Shown here: positions 25,290-35,011 of the stretch, in pieces | Layout of the letters: every line of letters begins with the position of its first letter | Numbering within the stretch: the stretch's first letter is position 1 | DNA from: Cohnella abietis | GTDB taxonomy: Bacteria; Bacillota; Bacilli; Paenibacillales; Paenibacillaceae | DNA: 64,000 nucleotides | Direction of reading: 5' to 3' | NCBI RefSeq assembly: GCF_004295585.1 | Contig: NZ_AP019400.1 | Span: 4,748,001 to 4,812,000, forward strand | The notes under the pieces: model-generated | Seen by the model: only the letters and a program-made list of their open reading frames with translations | What the model was told of the DNA's origin: nothing | The model's database searches: none | Translations under genes and position numbers: made by a program

Positions 25290-27749
25290 TTACCGTTGAT
25301 CAGCCTGCAGCTCGAGCGTAACTTTTCTACTCCCCATTCGGTGACCGAGCCATGTAAATACGAACGCTGCAGCGGTCAGCATCACTACTCCCATAAGTGA
25401 AATAACCATGAAATCAAAGATGATCTTGCTGCCCGAATCGATTAATCGAATTGCATTGATTAATAGTAATCCTAATCCGATTCCTTGAACCAAGCCTACC
25501 AGAATAAAAAGCATCACTTGGGTCACTATCACCTTCTTAATCCCCGTTCGGTCAACCGAAATCGCCCTTAATATCGCAAATTCTTTTCTCTTGGATTGGA
25601 TATTATTGACGAGCATATTGAATACCCCTATCGTCACACTTAGGAGGATCACGATCATTGCAGCGATAAAGAGATACCACCGTTGATAGAACATTTGATC
25701 CGACCTCTTAATCGCTTGATCATAACTTTCTATTTGAAGCTCTGGATACACTCTTTTGAGTTCCTTCAGCTCAGACAAAGTACGTTCAATCTCACTCGTG
25801 CTGATAAAAGCTGTACCAAAAGACTGATATGGAGCTTCTTTCAAGACACTATCCCAGTCTGCAACAGCATCAATAAAAGGCCCCGGGATTTTTTCCACAA
25901 TATTCGTGACAATGACCGAGTGCCTTTTATGTTGAGTCGACTCATCAACGAGATCAATCGAATCCCCGATCTGCAATTGACTGCTTTCAGCCAGCTGCCT
26001 GGTAACTATGATCGCGTTATCGATGCGATCGGGGAGGTTCGTCAACAACCCTTGCTTTTCCATTTCCTTTAGATCAGCCAACTCAAAATGGATGTCTTGT
26101 TTATTTTTCGCGATTTTAATAATACCACCAGAACTCGTAATACTTACTCCTTGTACAGTAGGCAGACGACTGATTATTGACTTCAATTCCGAATGATTAA
26201 TATCGGATATATATCCCGTTCGGCCTGTAATGACAATCGGTGTATCAAATTGATCTCGAACGTAGTTATCTCCACCAGCTCGACCCGTTTGCAAAATGGT
26301 GGATCCGAATACGGTAATGATCACCATGGCACTGATCGTTAAGATGACGAACGTATTTCTTTTCACCTGTGGAATTAAGTTCCTCACCGCAACATAGGAT
26401 TCTGGGCCGAAGAGAAGCTTGAGGAGGGACGCCAACTTGCTGAATACATAAGAGAGATATATCGGTAGCAAGGACATCAGTCCAATGACGATCATTAATG
26501 AAGAAATTAATATGAATAGTGGGGATTCAATTACATATCCCCCAATGATCAGAAGAAAAACGCCGCCAATAAGAACGAAATAGATGAGCCCCCGCTGTGC
26601 ATTTTTGTGTACAAAGTTATTCTCCTCATTGCTCCGAACAACCTTCAACGGCAGCACTCTAATGTTACGTATTGACGGGAGAAGCATGCCCAATATTACC
26701 GTAACAACGCATATACAAGTCGTCACCAGTGCGGAGGTATACTGAAACGCGGATGTATCACTTTTGAATGAAAACAATTTGCCTAATTCCTGATAAGCAT
26801 AATGATGAATAACCCAAGATAACAAGAACCCTAATCCGGCTCCAACGACCGTGATGATTCCACATTGATACCAAGCGATTGAAACGATTTGTTTGGTCGA
26901 GGCTCCTATCGAACGAAGGATCGCAAGTTGGTTTTTGTTTTTGTACAATAACAATTCGAAATTGGAGATCAGCAGTAAAATAGATACGATGACCACGAGA
27001 ACGGAGAGAACGACAGTGAAGCCTTGAAACCCTCTCTGATTTTTGGTGACGATTTCATCCTCTTGCGGAATCTCCACTCTTAAATTCGAATCGAGTTTCC
27101 GGATAGAGGCAGCCAAATTGAGCGAATCATAGTTGTTGTCGACTTTAAGCAAGAGTAAGGTTGCTTCATTATTTGCGTTAGTTCTCTCCTGAACAATCTG
27201 CTTGACTTCCGCTCTCGGTAAAATAAGAATGTTCTTGCCAAGCCTATCCTGATCGTCCAGTACCTCGCTTACCAGATAGGTGCTATTCTCTGCTTGAATC
27301 CGGTCGCCTACCCCCACGCCTAACGATTCCGCCAAGCTTTGATTCATCATGGCTTCATGATCGATTATATCCCGTTGGAAGTGGTATTTGCTCTTGGCCA
27401 AATCATCATTGTCCACGCCTACCGCGTCGACGGCGATCCCCAATCCGTTCACAGACAATTGCGTCTCCATGATGGCAGAAACCTGTTGCACACCTGCGAG
27501 GGAGGTTATTTGATGTACAAAGGAGTCATCCATCCCTTGTATTGTTGTGGATTCATATTGAATAGAGAGATCCATATCTCCATAAATCCTATGCAATTCA
27601 TTTACTGAGATTTGTTTCACATAAGATGAGAAGGAGGTCATCGTAATGATTAAGGAAACCGCGAGCATGACCGTGAGGATACAGGAAGATGCGATAATCT
27701 TGTTGGCTTGAAAAAAACGCAGAGCTAACCCTCTCATCGATATGATCAT
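25290..27749 (-). CDS. MacB/FtsX-type ABC exporter permease
   Basis: An 819-residue permease with about ten membrane segments. It has an N-terminal helix, a large extracellular domain (residues 50-240), a first FtsX block (LVVIVSILLLISNFELLLYKN, then a four-helix block to about 460), a second extracellular domain (480-680), and a final three-helix FtsX block containing KRKEFAILRAISVDRTGI. Double-FtsX permeases export peptides, lipids or antimicrobials, or sense cell-wall antibiotics. The ATG follows GGAGAG and begins one base after the ATPase stop. No two-component system of the BceRS type is adjacent. Confidence 0.88.
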   Translation of the reverse strand: MIISMRGLALRFFQANKIIASSCILTVMLAVSLIITMTSFSSYVKQISVNELHRIYGDMDLSIQYESTTIQGMDDSFVHQITSLAGVQQVSAIMETQLSVNGLGIAVDAVGVDNDDLAKSKYHFQRDIIDHEAMMNQSLAESLGVGVGDRIQAENSTYLVSEVLDDQDRLGKNILILPRAEVKQIVQERTNANNEATLLLLKVDNNYDSLNLAASIRKLDSNLRVEIPQEDEIVTKNQRGFQGFTVVLSVLVVIVSILLLISNFELLLYKNKNQLAILRSIGASTKQIVSIAWYQCGIITVVGAGLGFLLSWVIHHYAYQELGKLFSFKSDTSAFQYTSALVTTCICVVTVILGMLLPSIRNIRVLPLKVVRSNEENNFVHKNAQRGLIYFVLIGGVFLLIIGGYVIESPLFILISSLMIVIGLMSLLPIYLSYVFSKLASLLKLLFGPESYVAVRNLIPQVKRNTFVILTISAMVIITVFGSTILQTGRAGGDNYVRDQFDTPIVITGRTGYISDINHSELKSIISRLPTVQGVSITSSGGIIKIAKNKQDIHFELADLKEMEKQGLLTNLPDRIDNAIIVTRQLAESSQLQIGDSIDLVDESTQHKRHSVIVTNIVEKIPGPFIDAVADWDSVLKEAPYQSFGTAFISTSEIERTLSELKELKRVYPELQIESYDQAIKRSDQMFYQRWYLFIAAMIVILLSVTIGVFNMLVNNIQSKRKEFAILRAISVDRTGIKKVIVTQVMLFILVGLVQGIGLGLLLINAIRLIDSGSKIIFDFMVISLMGVVMLTAAAFVFTWLGHRMGSRKVTLELQADQR

Positions 27750-27750
27750 A

Positions 27751-28518
27751 TTATCTCTCCAATAATTGTCTAAATTTGATTAAAATCTGATCCATATCTT
27801 CATCTTGCTGGCACTTACAAACATACTCATCGACAATATTGCCGTCATGGAAAAATATCACTCGGTCTGCATAGGTAGCCACCATCGGATCATGGGTAAC
27901 GATAACGATGCTCTGATCGAATGCTTGCTTCATATCAGTTATCACCTTTAATATCTCTCTGGAGGTGTTATAGTCTAAGTTCCCCGTGGGCTCATCAGCT
28001 AACACGATCGGTGGGGATGTAATTAGTGCCCGGCTAATCGCAACCCTCTGCTGCTGTCCTCCCGATAATTCAACCGGTCGATGGGTGCGATGATGCATTA
28101 GACCCACTAACTCCAGCATGCGATTCACCTTATCGCGAATCTCTTTATTGGGCAGCCCCTTCAAAACTAATGGCAGCGCAATGTTCTCTTCTACACTCAA
28201 ATCCTTCAGCAGTTGAAAGGATTGGAAAATAAACCCAATGTTCTCCCGCCTAAACTTCGTTGCGTGAGGTTCAATAAACATCTTTTCCAGTTTAACGCCC
28301 TGTAACAAAATGTCACCGCTCGTCGGTTCATCTAGCGTCCCCAATATATTCAATAGTGTACTTTTTCCTGAACCGCTTGTTCCCATCACGGCCAGCATTT
28401 CACCCTTCGTTAAGTGGAACGTAACTTTACTCAAAGCAGTCACATGTTGATCTTTGGTATGATAGGATTTACTTAAATTTCTTACTGACATGACTGTCCC
28501 TCTATTGCTCATCCTCAT
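27751..28518 (-). CDS. ABC exporter ATPase (MacB/LolD type)
   Basis: A 255-residue ATPase. Walker A is GTSGSGKSTLLN, the Q-loop is IFQSFQLL, the signature is LSGGQQQRVAISRAL, Walker B is IVLADEPTGNLD, and the H-loop is VTHDPMVA. These are the MacB/LolD subfamily motifs. It drives the adjacent FtsX-type permease. AAAGGAGGGAG precedes the ATG at 28518. The pair forms one operon terminated at 25227-25248. Confidence 0.92.
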   Translation of the reverse strand: MRMSNRGTVMSVRNLSKSYHTKDQHVTALSKVTFHLTKGEMLAVMGTSGSGKSTLLNILGTLDEPTSGDILLQGVKLEKMFIEPHATKFRRENIGFIFQSFQLLKDLSVEENIALPLVLKGLPNKEIRDKVNRMLELVGLMHHRTHRPVELSGGQQQRVAISRALITSPPIVLADEPTGNLDYNTSREILKVITDMKQAFDQSIVIVTHDPMVATYADRVIFFHDGNIVDEYVCKCQQDEDMDQILIKFRQLLER

Positions 28519-28577
28519 GCTCCCTCCTTTACTTCCTTGGTTTCATACCACTAGCCAGTTTCGATGTTCCAACGAAT

Positions 28578-28622
28578 ATGATAACAGCGTTGGATCGTAA
28601 CGAGATCCAACGCTGTTATCAT
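28578..28622. other. Perfect 19-bp inverted repeat
   Basis: ATGATAACAGCGTTGGATC (28578-28596) and its exact complement (28604-28622) are separated by seven bases. No U run follows on either strand. It lies between the glycosidase stop (28672) and the exporter ATPase start (28518). It could be an operator, an mRNA-stabilising stem or a terminator of an unusual kind. Confidence 0.85.
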
Positions 28623-28671
28623 GTGCATAGAAGACTAACCTGAGGTTTACTCGAAGCGGTTGAAATTACTT

Positions 28672-31404
28672 TTAATACGCTTCAAACTCGGAAATTTGAG
28701 CAGCAGGCCATCCGGTATTACCAGTAATGGTCAGTCGTACAAATTTTGTGTTCACTTCGCCCAATTCAATCTCTACCTCGTTTGCTTTCTTCGGATCGAA
28801 GGTGTATGACTTCTTCGGTAGTATAGATTTGAACGAATCGCCATCTGAGCTAATGAGTATTTCAATTTCTTGATCACGAGCTTCCCACGCATCTTGAGGT
28901 GGTAGCTTTAACATAAGCTTACTAATTTTTTTCTCAGCCCCAAGATCGAGTGTGAGCGATTGCGGGAATTTCTTTGCCGTGCTTTCCCAATAGGTATAAG
29001 GATCCCCATCTACTGCAAGCTCTGCAGGGAATGCCGCTGCTGTATTAGAGGTCGAGAAAACCTTCTGTAACAGCGCTAAATTGATCTGTACTTTAACCTT
29101 CTCGAAGGTTTCAGTCGCTGTACTCGCTTGTTTGGAAGAAGTAAGCTCTACATAACCTACCTTCTGTTCCTTAATCAAAGCTACGTAATCAAAGATGGCA
29201 TAGTCCCCTTCTTCCTTAACAGGAAGATCAGCGATTTTCGTTCCATTCGCCTGATAAGCGACCGCGGTTCCATGAGGCCAATCCTTGCCTTTCTTAATCT
29301 TTAATGTCGAATCAGAACCAATCGGCTGATAAATACGAATGGAATCCTTTTCTCTGATTTCGACCAAATTATGATCTCCTGCGTCTAAGTCCAAACCGTT
29401 TAAGCGAGCATAGTTACCTGCTCTGCGATTGCCGTCGTTGGAAGCAACATAATAGCCTCCTGGAGCAAGCGATATGTCATTATCCAAAGCATAAGCCTCA
29501 TTCAAATTCCAATTTGCTGTTACCTTATATTTACCGAAGTCTGTTCGGGTAACCGTTGGTGTCACTTGATTAAAGCTCACCACCAATGAATCAGCGTATT
29601 GAGATAGAATGAATTTTTGGAATATACCGATCGTATCCACCCATGGATTAGCAATCCCATTGAATAAGTCTGTGCTGAGGTTATACCCCATCGCAAGATT
29701 CCATCTCAGCATGTCTTGATCGTCTGTCATCGTCTCAGCAGCTAAGTCATGGTGGAACTGCATAACCTTATCACGGAACAGCATTCCAGCTAGTGGGTAA
29801 TATTCCGTATAAGTTGACGTATTCTTACGATAGCCAAGTATATCCCACAAATAAGTTGAGCCCATGAAGCCAACAGCATCTTTCGCTAATACATCTGTTC
29901 CGTCTTCCATGTACATATTGCCCTTCAAAGAGCTGAAGTAATTTCGCACACCTTGGAAATAAGCAGTTGACGGATCAGTGCCTGCTGGAATTATTTTATT
30001 AAATACATAAGGAGAATTACGAATGCCCCACTGATCCTCGAAAACGCCATCGAAGCCAGCTTCCTCAAATAGCTTCTTGTGCTCCTCAGCCGTCCGTTCA
30101 ATAAAGAATGGATGACCCGTGTTTACAACATATCCGCTATGCTTGCCGTAATCCTCCTTCATGATCGCGTTATTGTCCTTCACAACAATTAAATCCTCCA
30201 TTGTTGTACCTGAAGGGAGATTAGCTAGAGTAGGAGAGTTATTTCCCCACCAGGACATATTCGTGTAAGGGATGACCTTATCTCCCTTATCCTTCGCTGC
30301 TTTCACGAATGCCTTGAATGCCGGCTCTCCGCCCCATTGCGGATCTGGAGGAATAAAATCTGGATAGTTCTCATCGTGCCCACCCTTCTGGAACCCTACC
30401 AGATGGATGACTCCGTTGTAATTCATTTTATCCAAATAGTTTTTCGTCAGATTATTCCAGCTTCCATCCTTAATTGCTGAGATATCGACCTTGTAGAAAG
30501 GTGATTGGAAGTAAGCTTCCTTATCCTTCCCTAGCTTGTCGGCCAATGAACGATATTTATCCATCTTGTTCAGCTCGCGGTAGCTAGCGATTGTAGTATC
30601 ATAATCGCCAATCTCAAGCACAACCGTTGGACTATCCCATTGCTTCTTAGCATCAATCCACGTCTTATAATCGTGAATAATTCCTGTCTTACCAGAGTCA
30701 TTTAACTGATTCTTGAAGCCTAGATCTGTCGTTGCTATGATATCGTTACTTAAATCATATACAGCCAAATTTCCGCCAGCCGTGCGAAGTCCTAAGTAGG
30801 AAGCAAACATAACGCCAGGATACTGATCCTGAAAAGAATTGCTTTCCTTGAAGAATGTGTCCTTCAGCTTAGCTCCAGGTAGCATAGGGAGTATGGCATC
30901 TTGAACACCAGCGGATTCCACCTTAAGCTCGTAAGGGAATCGGAATGACTTAATCGTCTTGTCCGTTTGGTTATCTACTGCTGCATTTAAGTAAATTCGG
31001 TCTTTATCCGTAAATTTTGCTGTGATGTCTACCTTCACCTGTCCAGCATAGTGAAAGACGAGCTCATTTTTACGAGAATTCCAATTGTAAGAGAACGCTT
31101 CTGCTTTCTTCCCGTTAGTCGACGTATCATCCTGCAAGAAAGCCCACCATAGCGCCTTCTCACGATTGCCTAACGTAATATTGCTTCCGGTATCTTTGTT
31201 CTTCAAATACTCTATTGCCCCATTATCCGAATGAAACGCAATTTCATATTTGGAGTTACTAACAATCAATAAACCATCTTTATCCTTGAAGCTTGCTTTC
31301 GCACTAAAAGGTGCAAATAGAAAAATATAAGCAATCGCCAGAATAATAACGATACTCCCTGCCGAAATCCATAATTTTCTGGACTGCCAATTAAGCCTGG
31401 CCAC
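28672..31404 (-). CDS. Membrane-anchored TIM-barrel glycosidase with C-terminal discoidin domain
   Basis: A 910-residue protein. An N-terminal helix (ISAGSIVIILAIAYIFLFAPF) anchors it outside the membrane. Residues 40-270 are a beta-sandwich, and residues 290-640 look like a DUF6259-type glycosidase barrel (HLVGFQKGGHDENYPDFIP, GFDGVFEDQWGIR). Residues 780-910 form an F5/8 type C (CBM32) carbohydrate-binding domain (AVDGDPYTYWES, SLTLDLGAEKKISKL). It probably trims an oligosaccharide at the cell surface for the ABC importer upstream; the substrate is unknown. GTG at 31404 follows AGGGGGA. Confidence 0.7.
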   Translation of the reverse strand: MARLNWQSRKLWISAGSIVIILAIAYIFLFAPFSAKASFKDKDGLLIVSNSKYEIAFHSDNGAIEYLKNKDTGSNITLGNREKALWWAFLQDDTSTNGKKAEAFSYNWNSRKNELVFHYAGQVKVDITAKFTDKDRIYLNAAVDNQTDKTIKSFRFPYELKVESAGVQDAILPMLPGAKLKDTFFKESNSFQDQYPGVMFASYLGLRTAGGNLAVYDLSNDIIATTDLGFKNQLNDSGKTGIIHDYKTWIDAKKQWDSPTVVLEIGDYDTTIASYRELNKMDKYRSLADKLGKDKEAYFQSPFYKVDISAIKDGSWNNLTKNYLDKMNYNGVIHLVGFQKGGHDENYPDFIPPDPQWGGEPAFKAFVKAAKDKGDKVIPYTNMSWWGNNSPTLANLPSGTTMEDLIVVKDNNAIMKEDYGKHSGYVVNTGHPFFIERTAEEHKKLFEEAGFDGVFEDQWGIRNSPYVFNKIIPAGTDPSTAYFQGVRNYFSSLKGNMYMEDGTDVLAKDAVGFMGSTYLWDILGYRKNTSTYTEYYPLAGMLFRDKVMQFHHDLAAETMTDDQDMLRWNLAMGYNLSTDLFNGIANPWVDTIGIFQKFILSQYADSLVVSFNQVTPTVTRTDFGKYKVTANWNLNEAYALDNDISLAPGGYYVASNDGNRRAGNYARLNGLDLDAGDHNLVEIREKDSIRIYQPIGSDSTLKIKKGKDWPHGTAVAYQANGTKIADLPVKEEGDYAIFDYVALIKEQKVGYVELTSSKQASTATETFEKVKVQINLALLQKVFSTSNTAAAFPAELAVDGDPYTYWESTAKKFPQSLTLDLGAEKKISKLMLKLPPQDAWEARDQEIEILISSDGDSFKSILPKKSYTFDPKKANEVEIELGEVNTKFVRLTITGNTGWPAAQISEFEAY

Positions 31405-31469
31405 GAGTCATCCCCCTACTATTGAATTTGAAGCTCAAAGGATTGCTTCGCTTTCACCTTATGATGTTA

Positions 31470-31518
31470 TAGAGGGTTGCCCCTTGCAAACTTATCGTTT
31501 GCCCAAGACAACCCTCTA
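31470..31518 (-). other. Stem-loop between the binding-protein and glycosidase genes
   Basis: Arms TAGAGGGTTG and CAACCCTCTA enclose a second stem (GCAAAC/GTTTGC). No U run follows on the coding (minus) strand. It may protect the 3' end of the binding-protein mRNA. Confidence 0.6.
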
Positions 31519-31546
31519 TTTTTAAGCTATTAGAGCTTTTATTCTA

Positions 31547-32992
31547 CTATTCAACTTTGATCGAATCATAGAATTTCTCTTGGACGATCTTAGCAGCTGC
31601 ATCAAGCTGAGCTTTAAGATCTACACCTTTTTTGGAGAATACTTCTTGAACCACGTTAGTCATTGCGCCATAGTAATCTTGCGTGTTGTATTGTGCTTCT
31701 GGTTTACCATCCAACAACGCAATCACTTTAGGGTCATATTGGTATACATTGTCGTATTTGTCATAAACCGCTTTTACTTTTTGGCCATATTCGGAATCAT
31801 CTTTGTAGTAGTAAATAATTTGTGGAACTAGGAATTTGTTCTCTGCTTTACGAGCTTTAATGCTTTCTTCAGCAGAAGCTAAGCCTTTATCAGAGAAGTA
31901 ATCAAATGTTGCATAACGGAAAGCAAGTTCTTGCTCATCTTTCGTTGCATTCGGGTTGATTACAAGGAAGTTACCACCCAAGATTCCTGTATGTTTGCCG
32001 CCTGCAGTAGCTGCTGGCATTGGATATACACCAATATCTTCTGGCTTCAGTCCACCTTGGTTCAAACCTTGATCAAGCGGACCATCTGGACCTGCGATAA
32101 CCATTGCTGTTCTGCCTTGTGCAAATGCACCTACTGCATCTCCCCAGCCAAGAGCCCAGTCCTGAGGAATAGCATTAGCTTCTTTCAGCTTGCTGTAGAA
32201 TTCGATTGCTTTTAAGCCAGCTTCAGAGTTAAAGGCCGCTGTAACTTTACCGCCTTCAATCTTTTGAATTTCTCCGCCTGCTTCGAACAGGAAGTTAGTC
32301 CAGTTCCATCCGGATTCATTTCCTTTACCCATTGGAGCGATACCGGAAACTCCCTTTTTCGGATCAGCAGCTGCTTTAGCTGTGTTGTACATATCATCCC
32401 AAGTCCAATCTAATGGAGGAAGAGCAACGCCCTTGTCGTTAAGCATCTTTTTGTTAACAACTGTCGCAACTACATATCCATCACGAGCAATACCGTATAC
32501 TTTTCCATTGATAACGAATTGGTTTTGAAGAATTGGATTCATTTGATCTTTCTTTTCATAAGCGTTGTACAGATCCGTAATATCGGCTGCCCAACCCTTC
32601 TCAGCAAGGAATTTCCCTTCTGTAGCGTAAGTGTTGAACAATGTTGGAGCTTCGTTCGCCCCCATTTTAATTCCAATTTCATCAGGTTTGTACTGCCAGT
32701 CGCTCTTCACAATCTCAACGTTAGGGAACACTTCGTTATACCGTTTGATCTTGTCATCCTCTTGAGCACGTAATTCTACTTGGTCAGGAGTTGGATAATA
32801 GATGCTGATTGTTGCTTTAACTTTCGTAATATCCCGTTCTTCTGGCTCAGGAGTAGCAGCTGAGTTTGACTCAGCAGGCGCACTAGATGAAGCTGAAGGT
32901 GATGAATTGCCGTTGTTGTTTTTACCACCACAAGCTGCTAGTACCAAGCTGAACACGATAAGACAAGCAATAATCGTTGAAATTCTACGCAT
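31547..32992 (-). CDS. Sugar-binding lipoprotein of an ABC importer
   Basis: A 481-residue family-1 extracellular solute-binding protein. The signal peptide ends SLVLAAC with the lipid-modified cysteine at residue 21. A Ser/Ala/Glu linker follows. The mature part has the SBP_bac_1 pattern, including WTWDDMYNTAKAAADPKKG, MVIAGPDGPLD and GNFLVINPNATKDEQELAFRYATF. It captures an oligosaccharide for the two permeases encoded just upstream. No ATPase is present in the cluster, so a shared MsmX-like ATPase elsewhere is likely. AAAGGGG precedes the ATG. Confidence 0.92.
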   Translation of the reverse strand: MRRISTIIACLIVFSLVLAACGGKNNNGNSSPSASSSAPAESNSAATPEPEERDITKVKATISIYYPTPDQVELRAQEDDKIKRYNEVFPNVEIVKSDWQYKPDEIGIKMGANEAPTLFNTYATEGKFLAEKGWAADITDLYNAYEKKDQMNPILQNQFVINGKVYGIARDGYVVATVVNKKMLNDKGVALPPLDWTWDDMYNTAKAAADPKKGVSGIAPMGKGNESGWNWTNFLFEAGGEIQKIEGGKVTAAFNSEAGLKAIEFYSKLKEANAIPQDWALGWGDAVGAFAQGRTAMVIAGPDGPLDQGLNQGGLKPEDIGVYPMPAATAGGKHTGILGGNFLVINPNATKDEQELAFRYATFDYFSDKGLASAEESIKARKAENKFLVPQIIYYYKDDSEYGQKVKAVYDKYDNVYQYDPKVIALLDGKPEAQYNTQDYYGAMTNVVQEVFSKKGVDLKAQLDAAAKIVQEKFYDSIKVE

Positions 32993-33117
32993 TGAAAATC
33001 CCCTTTTCGTTTAAGAGTTTTTAGCTTACACGCTCATCATAATGGAGGCGCATTCATCAAGGCGATGTGTATTCCTATGTCGATCATGTGCAGATTTACG
33101 CATGCTATGATGAACGG

Positions 33118-33990
33118 TTACCCTTTGATGCCACCAAAATTTAGTCCTCGAACGATATATTTTTGGAAAAGCAAGAACACAACTACAGGAGGTAAGGTGA
33201 CCATTGAAAGAATAGCGAATCGAAGATTGACATCCAATCTGCGAATATTGACTACATACTTACTAATGGCTGTTGCTAGTGGATATTTATCATTGGTTGA
33301 CATAATCAGACCAGGCCAGTACCAGTCGTTCCATGCAGTGGCAAATACGAAAATAGCCAATGTAGCAAAGATCGGTACAGATAATGGAAACGCAATTTGA
33401 TAGAACAATCTTATTTCCGAAGCCCCATCAATTCTTGCTGACTCGAACAGCTCCATGTTAATACTGTCGAAAAATGATTTCAGTAGTAACAAATAGAAAG
33501 CATTCGCCCCAGCAGGCAACCATAAGGCCCAGAAGCTATTCATTAAGCCCAGGTCTCTCAGATTGACAAAGTTAGGGATAATATAGGTTGTTGGTGGAAT
33601 AAATAGCGTCAAAAGAAAGAAATAAAAGATTACTTTCTTATAGGGAACGCTCATACGAGAAAGACTGAATGACGCAAGTCCGAGGACAATTATCGTCACT
33701 ACCATGTTTCCAATAAAGATAAACATTGTATTTCTGAAATACATCGGTAACTCAATATAACCCCAAGCTTTGCGATAATTCTCAAAATGCCATTCCGAAG
33801 GCAAAAATGTTGGCGGGAATGAGTTAACCTCGGTATTAAGCTTCAAACCGTTAAAAAATATAACCAGCATAGGATATAACATTGAGCATGCCATAATTAC
33901 GACAAGGAGCATTATGAGATAGTAAACAATTCTAGTTCCCGGCTTCTTCAAGTCGTGGGCAGATAATATTCCTCGTTCGAAGGTTTTCAA
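33118..33990 (-). CDS. Sugar ABC permease, MalG type
   Basis: A 290-residue, six-helix permease. The EAA loop that contacts the ATPase reads ELFESARIDGASEIRLFYQI. The C-terminal end KYIVRGLNFGGIKG is the usual MalG-type finish (family consensus GL..GAVKG). It partners the MalF-type permease, whose stop lies three bases upstream. The start is TTG at 33990, eleven bases after GGAGG; the frame overlaps no neighbour. The gene is followed by a 125-base gap before the binding-protein gene. Confidence 0.92.
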   Translation of the reverse strand: MKTFERGILSAHDLKKPGTRIVYYLIMLLVVIMACSMLYPMLVIFFNGLKLNTEVNSFPPTFLPSEWHFENYRKAWGYIELPMYFRNTMFIFIGNMVVTIIVLGLASFSLSRMSVPYKKVIFYFFLLTLFIPPTTYIIPNFVNLRDLGLMNSFWALWLPAGANAFYLLLLKSFFDSINMELFESARIDGASEIRLFYQIAFPLSVPIFATLAIFVFATAWNDWYWPGLIMSTNDKYPLATAISKYVVNIRRLDVNLRFAILSMVTLPPVVVFLLFQKYIVRGLNFGGIKG

Positions 33991-33993
33991 GGC

Positions 33994-34914
33994 TTATGCA
34001 TCCTCCTTGTTGGACATGCGATATTGAATAACAGCTAGCAGTCCAAGAACTAAGAACATAAGTACTCCTAAAGCTGATGCTGTCCCATAATCCTGTCTAG
34101 TAAAGGCATATCTTTGGACGAGCAATGCATACGTTAGTGTAGCATTATTCGGTCCACCCTCTAGCATTGCATACTGAGTTTGAAACCCTTGAGATGTTGC
34201 AATGAGTTGAAGTAGAAACAATAGAACAATTTGGTTCTTAATTGCTGGTAAAGTAATATGTCTGATCCGCTTCCATACGCCTGCTCCATCAATCTCAGCT
34301 GCCTCGTACCAATCTTTAGGCACACTCATGATTGCAGCTAAGTAGATAAGCATGGCTGATCCGAAGCTTTGCCATGTTTCCATAAATACGATAGAGATCA
34401 TCGACCAAGCCCTGTCTGTTAAGAACAATACTTGATCAAACCCTATTTTTTCTATAACGGCATTGATAGGTCCAACTGGGTCATAAAGCCACTTCCACAA
34501 TCCGTATAGAACTACAAAAGGAACAACATACGGTAAGTATGCAGCAACTCTCGCAAAACCTTGGAACCTTCTCATCTCAGATATAGCTAGTGCAAACAAG
34601 ATTGGAATCCAGAACCCCATTAGTATGCCGAGCGACATGTAGTAGAGCGTATTCTTTACAGATACGGTGACATCGGCATCCTTAAAGATCCTTAAGTAAT
34701 TCTCCCATCCTATAAAAGAATCCCCTTTAACGAAGTCAATCTTGTAGAAGCTGAAGACAATCCCTTTGCCAATTGGCATCCATAAGAACATAAAGAAAAT
34801 TACGGCGGCAGGCAGGATAAACAAATATCCCCAGATGTGTCTTTTCCATTTCATGAGAGGTTTCTTGGGCTTCACATCCAAGGAACGTAATGGAACAGTT
34901 GTTGATTGATTCAT
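33994..34914 (-). CDS. Sugar ABC permease, MalF type
   Basis: A 306-residue, six-helix permease. The EAA loop is DWYEAAEIDGAGVWKRIRHI. An N-terminal helix (IWGYLFILPAAVIFFMFLWM) and the loop KIDFVKGDSFIGWENYLRIFKD are typical of CUT1 family MalF-like subunits. GAGGGAG precedes the ATG. It is the first gene of the transport cluster, so the promoter must lie in the 97-base gap before the response regulator gene. Confidence 0.92.
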   Translation of the reverse strand: MNQSTTVPLRSLDVKPKKPLMKWKRHIWGYLFILPAAVIFFMFLWMPIGKGIVFSFYKIDFVKGDSFIGWENYLRIFKDADVTVSVKNTLYYMSLGILMGFWIPILFALAISEMRRFQGFARVAAYLPYVVPFVVLYGLWKWLYDPVGPINAVIEKIGFDQVLFLTDRAWSMISIVFMETWQSFGSAMLIYLAAIMSVPKDWYEAAEIDGAGVWKRIRHITLPAIKNQIVLLFLLQLIATSQGFQTQYAMLEGGPNNATLTYALLVQRYAFTRQDYGTASALGVLMFLVLGLLAVIQYRMSNKEDA

Positions 34915-35011
34915 CTTGTCTCCCTCATTCCTGTATTCTATTGCTAAGTACTATTGTAGGAAAAGGGAGGCTAAGTGAACATGTGTGTATCTATTGGGAT
35001 CATGGGTAATC

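Noticed and set aside
25290..28518. Bacitracin-type BceAB resistance module
   Set aside because: The permease has the double-FtsX MacB-like layout but there is no BceRS two-component pair beside it, so that role cannot be claimed.
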